A DNA stretch of 38,914 bases from NCBI GenBank assembly GCA_902762955.1, contig CACWQH010000025.1:1-38914 (forward strand), given 5' to 3'. This stretch comes from an uncultured Lachnospiraceae bacterium. Lineage in GTDB: Bacteria > Bacillota > Clostridia > Lachnospirales > Lachnospiraceae. Position 1 is the first letter of the stretch; every line of letters starts with the position of its first letter. The notes under the pieces were generated by a model. That model did no database searches and had not been told where the DNA came from. It worked only from the letters and a program-made list of their open reading frames with translations. Positions 6,794 through 14,911 of this stretch are shown piece after piece. The position numbers and the translations under genes were made by a program.

Positions 6794-8233
6794 CTACTTT
6801 AATTGAATATCCTGTGATTTTTTACTGATTTTATTATAATTCTCTCTTTTTTTATCGTCAATATTTTTCCTGTCTTTTCCGCCATCAGTATCAAAATTAC
6901 TTAACGCTCTCTTTGCAATAATTTTATCGACATATATTTTCTTTTTAAACTTATCTATTTCATTAATGATTTTCTCTGATTTTCTCATATTAATGTATAA
7001 CTGTGACGGAGATATGCCTAATTTAAGCAATTTTTGTAATGCAGCAATACATTTATCTCGTTCCGGCTTATGGTCTCCGGTAATATTATATTCTTTTACA
7101 TATTTAATATTTGATATGATAATATCCATTTCAACTTCATATTCCTCATATCTTGAGATATTTGTATTAAAATTTCGCTTTAATATGTTTAACTCCTTAT
7201 CTGCCTGCTCTAAATAAGATATATACTCGATTAATTCATCTTTACTCGATATATTATTCTTTTCTATAAATTTGTATGTCTCCTGTGCTTTAGCAAAATC
7301 AATATTATTCCTATCTTTTTTTGTAACAATATCAATTCTTCTTGTATTAAGAAAAATATTAAAATCTTTATACATTTGCTCAATAACCTTAGCTCTATCT
7401 ATAGGCTTGAATGAGCCATTTATCATCTTAATAAGGTTTTCATTCGTATATGTACGCTTATCAGGTGTCAAAGTATATAATCTTATATATTTTTCTCGAC
7501 CAGGCATCATTAGTTTGATATATTTCCCTTTATCATTTACTTTATAATCTTTTTCCTCCATCAGCTTCTTAAATTCGTCATAATCAGCCGCAAGGCTTAT
7601 ACACTCATCAACATCTTTTCTTATTTCCGGTATAAGCTTATATGGTTTTGCATTTTTCTTTTTTTTATTATCCTTAAGCCATTCCCCATAAGTTCTATAT
7701 CTGTTTTCTTTATCATCATCTCTATATGTTGTTAAATCAATATAAGAAAGTTTATGCTTAAGACAAATATCATTAACCACAGGTTGAATAATCTTACGCC
7801 AATCCCCTTTTTTATAGTAATACTTATATCCCTCAATGAAATCTATAGAATTAAATACAACATGAGAATGTATATGAGCAGTATTTGTATGTACGGAATA
7901 TACTGTTTCATATTGCGGAAATAACTTGTCTATTATCTCACCTGTAATCTCCATAGCCATTTCAGGTGATATATTATCCTTATCAGCAAAAGAAAACTTA
8001 TAATGATAGCCCTGTCTACCTTCAAGTTTATTAAATGCTTTTTTTGTATCAACCATCTGATTATATAAATCCATATAATCAACTTTTGTACCTATATACA
8101 TATTTTTAACATCGACATACTTATAATCTTCTGTCTTAGCCGGATTTAAAATATATTCAATAACATTCTTTAACCCAGCAGATTTATTATTTCCCTTTGC
8201 TTCTTTAATATGTCCCAACCTACTAACAGCCAT
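6794..8233 (-). CDS. mobA: MOBP-type relaxase (MobA/VirD2-like)
   Basis: A 479-residue relaxase/mobilisation nuclease: it nicks oriT and carries the strand through the T4SS. The N-terminal relaxase domain (about 1-210) has the three-His metal motif HIHSHVVFN (about residue 120) and upstream Tyr residues (KVDYMDLYNQM) that are candidates for the catalytic Tyr. A Lys-rich helical C-terminal half contains coiled coils. I prefer ATG at 8231-8233 (MAVSRLGH) because GAGGTG lies 6 nt before it; the further upstream ATG (8248) would include the SD. It overlaps or abuts mobC, and the putative oriT and iterons lie just upstream. Confidence 0.88.
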   Translation of the reverse strand: MAVSRLGHIKEAKGNNKSAGLKNVIEYILNPAKTEDYKYVDVKNMYIGTKVDYMDLYNQMVDTKKAFNKLEGRQGYHYKFSFADKDNISPEMAMEITGEIIDKLFPQYETVYSVHTNTAHIHSHVVFNSIDFIEGYKYYYKKGDWRKIIQPVVNDICLKHKLSYIDLTTYRDDDKENRYRTYGEWLKDNKKKKNAKPYKLIPEIRKDVDECISLAADYDEFKKLMEEKDYKVNDKGKYIKLMMPGREKYIRLYTLTPDKRTYTNENLIKMINGSFKPIDRAKVIEQMYKDFNIFLNTRRIDIVTKKDRNNIDFAKAQETYKFIEKNNISSKDELIEYISYLEQADKELNILKRNFNTNISRYEEYEVEMDIIISNIKYVKEYNITGDHKPERDKCIAALQKLLKLGISPSQLYINMRKSEKIINEIDKFKKKIYVDKIIAKRALSNFDTDGGKDRKNIDDKKRENYNKISKKSQDIQLK

Positions 8234-8244
8234 ATTTACACCTC

Positions 8245-8571
8245 TCATTCATATTTTTTAGCTAATACATCCATTTTCTTTCGTATTTCAAAAATATCCT
8301 TTTTCATATTTTCGATAGTGATGAAATCTTGCGTGTTAAATGTATATAAATTCATTTTATGTGCTATCTGATTTATATTATTTCCGATTGCCCCAAGCTC
8401 TCGACGAATAGCCCTAAATGTTTCTCTGTCATCCGGAATAATATCATTTGATACCTTTCTTCTTATATATTCAGATTCGCTAATGCCTATTTGTTTTGCT
8501 TCAGCAATAATCTTTTCCATAAGGCTTTCTTCAAATCTGATTGACTTTTTATATATCTTCCTTTCTTTCAT
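8245..8571 (-). CDS. mobC: MobC-like relaxosome accessory protein
   Basis: A 108-residue protein with an N-terminal ribbon-helix-helix (SIRFEESLMEKIIAEAKQIG, then SESEYIRRKV) followed by a helix with LGAIGNNINQIAHKMN, the standard MobC motif. It binds near oriT and assists nicking by MobA. The start is set to MKERKIYKK because AAAGGAG is 8 nt upstream; the ORF extends 12 codons further without a ribosome site. The mobC stop lies 11 nt before the relaxase start. Its own upstream region is the iteron array. Confidence 0.85.
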   Translation of the reverse strand: MKERKIYKKSIRFEESLMEKIIAEAKQIGISESEYIRRKVSNDIIPDDRETFRAIRRELGAIGNNINQIAHKMNLYTFNTQDFITIENMKKDIFEIRKKMDVLAKKYE

Positions 8572-8620
8572 AAACCTGCTCCTTTTTTTCTTTATTTGCG
8601 AATACAATAAAAAAATATAA

Positions 8621-8854
8621 ATGCAATAAAGCTACAACTTAACTACAACATAGCTACAATTTAACTACAATAAAGCTACAATTCAGATATACTGCAATTT
8701 AACTACAATAAAACTACAACAGAACTGCAATATATCTACAATAAAGCTACAATTCAAGTAAAACTGCAATAAAACTGCAATTCAACTACAACATAGCTAC
8801 AATTCAAATCTACTGCAATTTAACTACAATAAAACTACAACAAAAATGCAATTC
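8621..8854 (+). repeat. 11-bp iteron array 1 (about 20 units)
   Basis: Head-to-tail units of 11 bp, consensus RCTRCAAYWNA on the plus strand (for example GCTACAATTTA, ACTACAATAAA, ACTGCAATTCA), with a few 16-17 nt units that break phase. It lies directly upstream of mobC and beside the oriT candidate. The period equals about one helical turn, as expected for cooperative protein binding on one face of DNA. Confidence 0.9.
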
Positions 8855-8891
8855 ACAAGCACTATTAAGATTGTTAAACTTAGCAAGATAC

Positions 8892-8936
8892 GCATTTTGT
8901 CGGACAAAACGCAACTTGTTTGTGGGCACAGCCCCC
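8892..8936 (-). other. oriT: Candidate origin of transfer (oriT)
   Basis: A 10-nt-arm hairpin (GCATTTTGTC / GACAAAACGC with one mismatch, 8892-8912) is followed by a locally GC-rich stretch with GTTTGTGGGCACAGCCCCC. It lies upstream of mobC-mobA and between two iteron arrays. A hairpin adjoining a conserved nic-proximal segment is the usual oriT layout for MOBP relaxases. The exact nic site is not identified. Confidence 0.55.
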
Positions 8937-8970
8937 TAAAACCCCCATTTTAATTAACCCTCGAAAGCTA

Positions 8971-9013
8971 CTGCAATAAAACTGCAACAAAACTACAACA
9001 TAGCTACAATTCA
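8971..9013 (+). repeat. 11-bp iteron array 1b (4 units, other side of oriT)
   Basis: CTGCAATAAA, ACTGCAACAAA, ACTACAACATA, GCTACAATTCA: the same unit and orientation as 8621-8854, placed on the other flank of the putative oriT. Confidence 0.85.
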
Positions 9014-9018
9014 AATAA

Positions 9019-9201
9019 TCATTCATAAACATCATCCACCTCAATCATTTTATTTAATTCATCTTCAATATCATTCTCATCACCGGAATCCTTACTAAAA
9101 ACATACGAATCAAAATAATCAGCTATAAGCTTGTCAATATAATCTATTTCATTCAATGTATCTGTAATCCCATTATTTATATCATTTAAATCCTTATTCA
9201 T
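9019..9201 (-). CDS. Small acidic protein (60 aa)
   Basis: A 60-residue very acidic protein (Asp/Glu/Asn-rich, beginning MNKDLNDINNGI), probably helical. GGAG precedes the ATG at 5 nt. A terminator-like hairpin that overlaps the stop of the Toprim gene sits 16 nt upstream of its start. It ends at the iteron array beside the oriT candidate. Function unknown; its acidity and place would suit a DNA-mimic or relaxosome modulator, which is speculation. Confidence 0.5.
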   Translation of the reverse strand: MNKDLNDINNGITDTLNEIDYIDKLIADYFDSYVFSKDSGDENDIEDELNKMIEVDDVYE

Positions 9202-9216
9202 ATATTCTCCAAAAAC

Positions 9217-9257
9217 AACAAGGTATATATCTTTGATATGTAGACATATACCTTGTT
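9217..9257 (-). terminator. Hairpin between the primase-like gene and the 60-aa gene
   Basis: Perfect 12-bp arms (AACAAGGTATAT / ATATACCTTGTT, loop 17 nt) followed on the minus strand by GTTTTTGG. It overlaps the upstream stop codon and ends about 6 nt before the next SD, so it is a possible partial terminator. Confidence 0.6.
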
Positions 9258-10221
9258 ACAAAATCTTATTTTTTTTCTCTTGTTCTCTTGAAGCATTTTT
9301 CATTACAAGATAATCATTAATATCATTAATACCTACATCACTCATTATCCGGCTTATTTCATGTTCTTCAATAGTAAAACCTTGCTCAGACAAGAACATC
9401 TTAAACTCTTGTGTAGCCTCTATAGCATGTATATCATTATCCAGGATAAAAGTAATCCTTTTAACATCCGGATGTTTGCCTAAAAAACTAATAAGCGAAT
9501 TAATGCCAAGACAGCCAAGAGCGTGTAAACTACATTCATTATCCGGATATAAGGTCAAAAAACTCATTAAATCAATTGGAGCTTCAAAGACTATAACCTT
9601 ATCTGAACCGGGATTATATACCCCATATCCATATTCCTTATCAGAACCTTTTACATCTCCTTTAAAGATGTTCTGATTCGTTAAAGTGCCTCTCATTGAA
9701 GCGTATTTAGGAGTCCCATTTTCATCCCTTGTTACAAAAACACAATTATGATGTTCCTTTGACTCATATAGCATTTTATTATGCATAAAATAGGATATAA
9801 CCTTTCCTGATATTCCTCTTGTCTTATTAAGATATGCAAAAACTCTTTTATAGTTATCATTTGCCTCTGGAAGTTCATCCGCAAGGTTATATTCTTGTTT
9901 TTTGACCTTTTTTGCCTTATAGGTATAAGATTCTATCTCTTCATGATGTTTTCCTGCCATATCAAGTAAGTAATGAATAGCATCCTTTGTAGTCATATTT
10001 CCATACATCATACAGAAATCAATCGGAGAACCTCCCTGACGTTGAGAATAGTGATAGAAAGTATTTGTATCGTTAAAAATAACAAAACTATCATGTTCCC
10101 TTAATATATGAGTTTTACCCCGTTTAATCGGTGTATATCCAAAAGCTTTAACAAGATAAACCATATCGACATCTTTAGCTATCTGTGTTTCTCTATCCAT
10201 TAATTCCCTTTTATTGTTCAT
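9256..10221 (-). CDS. DUF3991/Toprim primase-like protein
   Basis: A 321-residue protein of the plasmid/ICE DUF3991-Toprim group (CHC2-type primase relatives). The N-terminal part (about 1-95) resembles a DNA-primase zinc-finger domain without the usual Cys cluster (YHYSQRQGGSPIDFCMMYG). The C-terminal Toprim domain has the Glu in VIVFEAPIDLMS (about 215) and the Asp-x-Asp in TFILDNDIHA (about 260). Such proteins are thought to prime the complementary strand after transfer. Clear GGAGGT 5 nt before the ATG; a hairpin terminator lies just upstream. Confidence 0.75.
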   Translation of the reverse strand: MNNKRELMDRETQIAKDVDMVYLVKAFGYTPIKRGKTHILREHDSFVIFNDTNTFYHYSQRQGGSPIDFCMMYGNMTTKDAIHYLLDMAGKHHEEIESYTYKAKKVKKQEYNLADELPEANDNYKRVFAYLNKTRGISGKVISYFMHNKMLYESKEHHNCVFVTRDENGTPKYASMRGTLTNQNIFKGDVKGSDKEYGYGVYNPGSDKVIVFEAPIDLMSFLTLYPDNECSLHALGCLGINSLISFLGKHPDVKRITFILDNDIHAIEATQEFKMFLSEQGFTIEEHEISRIMSDVGINDINDYLVMKNASREQEKKNKIL

Positions 10222-10239
10222 TTTCTACCTCCAAATAAA

Positions 10240-10260
10240 AAAGCTGCATAAAGCAGCTTT
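10240..10260 (-). terminator. Hairpin terminator upstream of the primase-like gene
   Basis: AAAGCTGC / GCAGCTTT (8-bp arms, 5-nt loop) followed by TTTATTT on the minus strand. It overlaps the stop codon of the previous gene and is only about 10 nt before the GGAGGT of the next one. Confidence 0.75.
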
Positions 10261-10564
10261 ATGTAAGAGAAATCTTCAACATCTTTTCAAAAACATCATC
10301 CGGTATTTTCCCTGACTTAATTTCAATTATTTGTTCATCTGAGCTTTTAGAATACATGAAGTCAATGAAATCCTTTTTGTACATCATAGCCCGTTTATCA
10401 AAATCATTCATCTTATCAAGACGTTTAATGAGCATTTGATATATGAGCCTTTTAACTGTTATCTCATAGCTTCTGCTTACGCATTCTGGTGATGATTGTA
10501 AGTAAAGATAATTTTCCCATTTCCTCCACTCATATTCTATTTTCTCATTTATATCATCAAACAT
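10259..10564 (-). CDS. Small helical hypothetical protein (101 aa)
   Basis: A 101-residue, mostly helical, charged protein. The ATG at 10562-10564 (MFDDINEKIEYEW) is chosen because AGGTAAAGG lies just upstream and it follows the stop of the peptidase gene by 16 nt. The longer ORF would overlap that gene without a ribosome site. No family recognised. It lies at the end of the T4SS operon, before a terminator. Confidence 0.55.
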   Translation of the reverse strand: MFDDINEKIEYEWRKWENYLYLQSSPECVSRSYEITVKRLIYQMLIKRLDKMNDFDKRAMMYKKDFIDFMYSKSSDEQIIEIKSGKIPDDVFEKMLKISLT

Positions 10565-10580
10565 ATCCTTTACCTCATTT

Positions 10581-12047
10581 CTAATTTTCTTTACTGAAAG
10601 CCCATGCCTGCATCGATGATGGAGAATTTCCTCCGCCACGACCTCTTAGGTTTTCTTTTAATAATTCTGTTTTTGCATATCTTATTTTACCGCCATTTGG
10701 ATCCGCACATCTAATTGCCTCTTTATTATCACCCCAACCACAAAGAACAAAGAAGTGACTATTATATCCTGTAGTCTTATCTATATAGGCAAATTGTTTA
10801 ACTACTCCATTTTCATCAGCCAAGAAAACAGCATTAGAACTTCCATATTTTGCATTTATAATAACTAACTTTCCTTCATCTAATGCTTTTCCGATGGTGT
10901 TATCAAAATCATCTTTAACATTTGACAATCGCTCCATCTTTAAGCCGGTATTTTTCACTTCTGTCTGTGCACAAAAATCTTCAAAAACAACCTGTGCTAT
11001 TCCCTCAATATCTCTATCTTTTGCCCAAGTGTATATATATTGAGGATTAACAAGATTACCATTAACGGTCACACCAAAATAAGCCAGACAATCAGCAAGA
11101 GAAGTAAGTCCACAACCCCAACTACAGTAATCATACGCCTTAACATTTAAAACCATCTGATTGTAAACCCAATCCCCGGAGGTAAAATCTGTTGAACCGA
11201 AATAATTAGCTGATTGAGAACTTTCTTGCTGCATCATCGTTGCAAGTAACATCGTTTCTCTTTCGCTTTCTTCACTGTCACCTGCTCCTGCAATTAGCAA
11301 AATAGCTATAAAAGGTACAAATATCAATAAAATATACGGAACAACAGGCATTAATAGCTTAATTATCCCTCTACCGATAAGTTGCATTATCTTCTTCATT
11401 AATTCAAGTGCAACATTTACGGTACCGACTAAGGCATTTTTACCAACATTAAAAGCCATTTTATACGGATCATCTTCTAATACAGCTTGAATCTGAAAGT
11501 TTTTAATCATTTTTCTTCCTTCAGTTGTAAACTTTAGTCCTTTAGACGCAATATTTTTACTTATCTTTGCTGATTTAACTAACGGAGTTCCCGCCTTTAC
11601 TACCTTGTTTCCGGCTTTAATAATATTTGAGCCTGTATCGGAGCTTATAATTTTTGTTTTAACACTTGTGACTATCCTATCTTTTGCTTTACGGGGATAT
11701 TTTAATATCAAGGATTTCTTTATACTCTCTTTACGATAGTTCTTATTAACGTACGTATCTCTTTTTTCTACAGCTTTATCAAGCTTCTTCTTTGTTTTTG
11801 CAATAATCTCATTCTTCTTTAAGCTTGAATAATCAGACCTTGTGACTCTCTTATATTTATTTTGAATATGCCGAACCTTTTGATTTAGTTTGTTTTCTGT
11901 ATTTTTAGCAATATTATGATAATCTTTTGCAACATTACCCGGATTAGCCAAACCTATTAACGATGAGCTGTCTCTTGCCAATCTTTCAGATTGTATCGCA
12001 GTCCCTATTATGTCATTATTATCTAATCCCTGCTTGTTTTCATTCAT
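10581..12047 (-). CDS. T4SS-associated membrane-anchored C39-like peptidase
   Basis: A 488-residue protein: a long basic cytoplasmic N-terminus (1-225, Lys-rich), one membrane helix (about 230-256), and an extracellular cysteine-peptidase-like domain. Catalytic candidates are Cys in WGCGLTSLADC (about 311), His in YNSHFFVLCGW (about 430) and Asp in CADPNGG (about 447), the order of Peptidase_C39_2/papain-like folds. In related conjugative elements this position holds the VirB1-like wall hydrolase (lysozyme plus NlpC/P60). Here only a C39-like domain is visible, so it probably cuts wall peptide bonds or processes a secreted partner. It lies downstream of virB4. Confidence 0.7.
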   Translation of the reverse strand: MNENKQGLDNNDIIGTAIQSERLARDSSSLIGLANPGNVAKDYHNIAKNTENKLNQKVRHIQNKYKRVTRSDYSSLKKNEIIAKTKKKLDKAVEKRDTYVNKNYRKESIKKSLILKYPRKAKDRIVTSVKTKIISSDTGSNIIKAGNKVVKAGTPLVKSAKISKNIASKGLKFTTEGRKMIKNFQIQAVLEDDPYKMAFNVGKNALVGTVNVALELMKKIMQLIGRGIIKLLMPVVPYILLIFVPFIAILLIAGAGDSEESERETMLLATMMQQESSQSANYFGSTDFTSGDWVYNQMVLNVKAYDYCSWGCGLTSLADCLAYFGVTVNGNLVNPQYIYTWAKDRDIEGIAQVVFEDFCAQTEVKNTGLKMERLSNVKDDFDNTIGKALDEGKLVIINAKYGSSNAVFLADENGVVKQFAYIDKTTGYNSHFFVLCGWGDNKEAIRCADPNGGKIRYAKTELLKENLRGRGGGNSPSSMQAWAFSKEN

Positions 12048-12067
12048 TTAATCACTCCCATAATATC

Positions 12068-12105
12068 AATATCGCTATGAACACTTATGTGATCACAGCG
12101 ATATT
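12068..12105 (-). other. Intercistronic hairpin between virB4 and the peptidase gene
   Basis: Perfect 9-bp arms (AATATCGCT / AGCGATATT) around a 20-nt loop in the 72-nt gap. No T-run follows, so an RNA-processing or stability element is more likely than a terminator. Confidence 0.5.
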
Positions 12106-12119
12106 AATCTGAATATAAC

Positions 12120-14519
12120 TTATTTTTTCGTTTTAGCTCTTTCAAATCTCTTGTGAGCATCCGTATCAACATACCTAAACAAGTCAGAAGTCTCAGGGAT
12201 AACCATATCAATAGGTACTATCGTTGGTCCGCATTTTAAGAGTCCTCTTCCGGAACCCGCTTCCGATGTTATATATTTAACCTGCTCATAAGATATGCCC
12301 AAAGCTTCAACAAGATTGTTATCCGCTACAGTATGCTGTTTTAAAATCATTACGAATTCACTGTTTTCAAGGATTTCCTGAGTTGTATTGTTTTGCAGGA
12401 TTTCCGATACATTCTGCATAATTCCGGTACATATTCCACCCATTGAACGAACTTTTTTCCAAAGTGATAATATATACTTCTGACTTGCTTCATGCTGAAA
12501 TAGTGTTCCTATCTCATCAATATATATCCATGTCGCTCTGTTATTTGCATAATTCTTACGAATTCGCTCTGTAACGTGTTCAAGCATTACAAGAATACCT
12601 AAATCCCATAATCCTTGTCCGATTCCGCCTAAACCAAAACAAATAAGTCGATTGTCTACATCGACATTTGTCGGCTTTGCAAATATATTCAAGCTCCCTT
12701 TTACAAATAACTCCAGATAGAGCTTCAAATCTGTTGCTATAGAAGCTTCTAAGCCTTCTCCTTCCCTTGAAAGCTTATCAAATTCATCATAAAGGTCTTT
12801 CATTGTAGGCTGATTAACGCCTGTTCCAAGTAAGGAATCCTTATAGATATACTTTAAACATCTATTTGCTATTGAGCTTTCCCTTGCGTCCAAAGGTTCC
12901 TTTTTACATGCTTCAAGAATACTTAATACAACCTCAGCCTTTTCGTCCGCTATATTGATTCTTGACTCATCGCCATAATACTCCAAAGGATTTACGTAGG
13001 TATCGGATGTAGTTGATATATCAACAATAGCACCCTGTAAATCGCTAACCAAATCAAAAATAGAGTTCTTCGGATCAATGAATATAATATCGTCATCATA
13101 GGTTTTAAGGAAATTTTGCATCATTTCCAAAGATACACAACCGGTCTTTCCAGAACCCGTAACACCAAATACAAGTCCATGAGGATTCATAAGCTTCTTA
13201 CGATTACCAATACACAGATTCTTTGATACCTTGTTACTTCCATACCAATTCCCTCCGGCAACCATAAGTTCCTGGACATTGAAAGGAAACATTGAGCATA
13301 AACTTCTTGTTTCAAGTGGTATTCCAAAATCCACCTGTTTAACCCCTATCGGTAATACAGTATTTAATGCCTCTTTTTGCTGTGAGAAAGCATATTCAAT
13401 AGATACAGATGAACCTCTTGCGGCACGTACAAGCTGGTCGATGTCTTTTCTTAAGCCATCAACACTTGAATTAATAACAAGAATAACTATACTCGTCCAA
13501 AATATATGCTGATTCTTGTTTCTTACATCATCAATAATACCCTTTATATCAACTTCAGCGTATTGCGTGTCTATTGAAATTTCGCTCGAAAAATCCTTTT
13601 CCTTAATACGTTTCTTATTCTGCTTCCTTATTGACTTTTGAACGCCTAAATAGAGCTTTTTCAAGCGTTTATCAACATCATCCCTCTTAATCGGATAAGT
13701 GTCGATAGAACACATCATCTTGATATTAAGAGCAAATAGATTTGTCAAAAATCTATCTGATAACTCGCCGCCAAACGGAAGTGTCCTTATATATACCGCA
13801 GAACAATAATTATTATCGACCTGGAAATAATGGTCTGATAACTTAAAATCCATTCTTGCAGGCTCAATAGTTTCTTTAAAGTCCCATCCTCGCTCAACAG
13901 CTGAAGAAAAATCAAAAGAAAATTCACCTTCGTTGCCAAACCTATATATATTATGCAGCACTCTAAGACGTTCCGTAGCATTAAGAGGAGTTAATCTTGA
14001 GCCAATATCCTTGAACGCTCTGTCCATGCTGTTCTCAAGGTCTTTGAAATAATTTTTGGCATCTTCATACGAGCTGACATTATCTGTCCTAATTGTAATA
14101 AACAGCTCCTGCTCGATTCCCTGTCTACTGTCAATGATTCTTTCCTCAATAATATCATTAAAGCTGTCTCTCAGCTCATCAAACATATCCATCTTATGAT
14201 TAAACAATATGTCATTTCGAAACTGTTGCATATCTCTGTTTTTGTTTGAAAAGGTAATTTTGAACTGCTCATTATTAGAATTAAGCCATTTAGCCCAACT
14301 CTCAAGCAGTTCAGCCTGTTCATCCACAGAAGCCGTTGCATAATTTATATCAGAAAAGGCGTATGTTTTAGTAAAAACACCGCCCTTTCCTACTTCAAAT
14401 ATTCCGTTTTCTGCAATACTTTTTATTTCTATGGTATCCGCTACAGATTTTGGAGCTGACACCCTCAAATCGTCACATTTCTTATACTTTGCCCAAGTAT
14501 CCATATTAACCATACTCAA
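12120..14519 (-). CDS. virB4: VirB4/TrbE-type T4SS ATPase
   Basis: A 799-residue motor ATPase of the conjugation channel. Walker A GVTGSGKTG (about 450-458), Walker B TWIYIDEIG (about 660-670), and a C-terminal arginine-finger/sensor region typical of the FtsK/HerA group. The N-terminal 400 residues form the VirB4 family domain with SIEYAFSQQKEALNT near 370. The start is probably TTG at 14517-14519, overlapping the PrgI stop as TTGA, with GGTG 8 nt before it; ATG at 14511-14513 is the alternative. Full length for the family. Confidence 0.92.
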   Translation of the reverse strand: MSMVNMDTWAKYKKCDDLRVSAPKSVADTIEIKSIAENGIFEVGKGGVFTKTYAFSDINYATASVDEQAELLESWAKWLNSNNEQFKITFSNKNRDMQQFRNDILFNHKMDMFDELRDSFNDIIEERIIDSRQGIEQELFITIRTDNVSSYEDAKNYFKDLENSMDRAFKDIGSRLTPLNATERLRVLHNIYRFGNEGEFSFDFSSAVERGWDFKETIEPARMDFKLSDHYFQVDNNYCSAVYIRTLPFGGELSDRFLTNLFALNIKMMCSIDTYPIKRDDVDKRLKKLYLGVQKSIRKQNKKRIKEKDFSSEISIDTQYAEVDIKGIIDDVRNKNQHIFWTSIVILVINSSVDGLRKDIDQLVRAARGSSVSIEYAFSQQKEALNTVLPIGVKQVDFGIPLETRSLCSMFPFNVQELMVAGGNWYGSNKVSKNLCIGNRKKLMNPHGLVFGVTGSGKTGCVSLEMMQNFLKTYDDDIIFIDPKNSIFDLVSDLQGAIVDISTTSDTYVNPLEYYGDESRINIADEKAEVVLSILEACKKEPLDARESSIANRCLKYIYKDSLLGTGVNQPTMKDLYDEFDKLSREGEGLEASIATDLKLYLELFVKGSLNIFAKPTNVDVDNRLICFGLGGIGQGLWDLGILVMLEHVTERIRKNYANNRATWIYIDEIGTLFQHEASQKYILSLWKKVRSMGGICTGIMQNVSEILQNNTTQEILENSEFVMILKQHTVADNNLVEALGISYEQVKYITSEAGSGRGLLKCGPTIVPIDMVIPETSDLFRYVDTDAHKRFERAKTKK

Positions 14520-14899
14520 TGTTTCTTCACCGCCTTCATATATTTTTTCTTTACTTTCAAGCTGTTTTTATTTGAGTTCTGAATAACCGCATTTTTCTCA
14601 ACAAAACTCATATCCGTCTTATGCACTACTTTTCCTGTAACATTGACATCTCTTTGCTTTCTTCTGTATTCAAAAAAATCCATACCATTCTTCTCATATA
14701 TTCCTAAATACCCTAAGGGTACGGAAAAAATCATTGTAACATATGTAACAGTTGTTGAAGACATATACGGTTGCAAAATAAACATACATCCAACACCTAA
14801 AACAACCGCTAATATAAGACATATAATCTGATATGGTTTTTTCCGGTTAAGAAAATTCTTATCCATAACATCAATGTTTTTATTAATAGGTAAATTCAA
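14516..14899 (-). CDS. prgI: PrgI-family (VirB3-like) T4SS membrane protein
   Basis: A 127-residue protein with two membrane helices (about 22-43 and 50-68) after a short soluble start, and a basic C-terminal tail: the PrgI pattern, always found directly before VirB4 as here. It is thought to link the inner-membrane channel to VirB4. The start is TTG (14897-14899), supported by AAGGAGG at 6-7 nt; the internal ATG has no SD. It overlaps virB4 by 4 nt. Confidence 0.8.
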   Translation of the reverse strand: MNLPINKNIDVMDKNFLNRKKPYQIICLILAVVLGVGCMFILQPYMSSTTVTYVTMIFSVPLGYLGIYEKNGMDFFEYRRKQRDVNVTGKVVHKTDMSFVEKNAVIQNSNKNSLKVKKKYMKAVKKH

Positions 14900-14911
14900 G
14901 ATAATCCCTCC

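Noticed and set aside
8621-9013. CRISPR-like array
   Set aside because: Units are 11 bp and contiguous, without unique spacers of 30 bp or cas genes; this is an iteron array.
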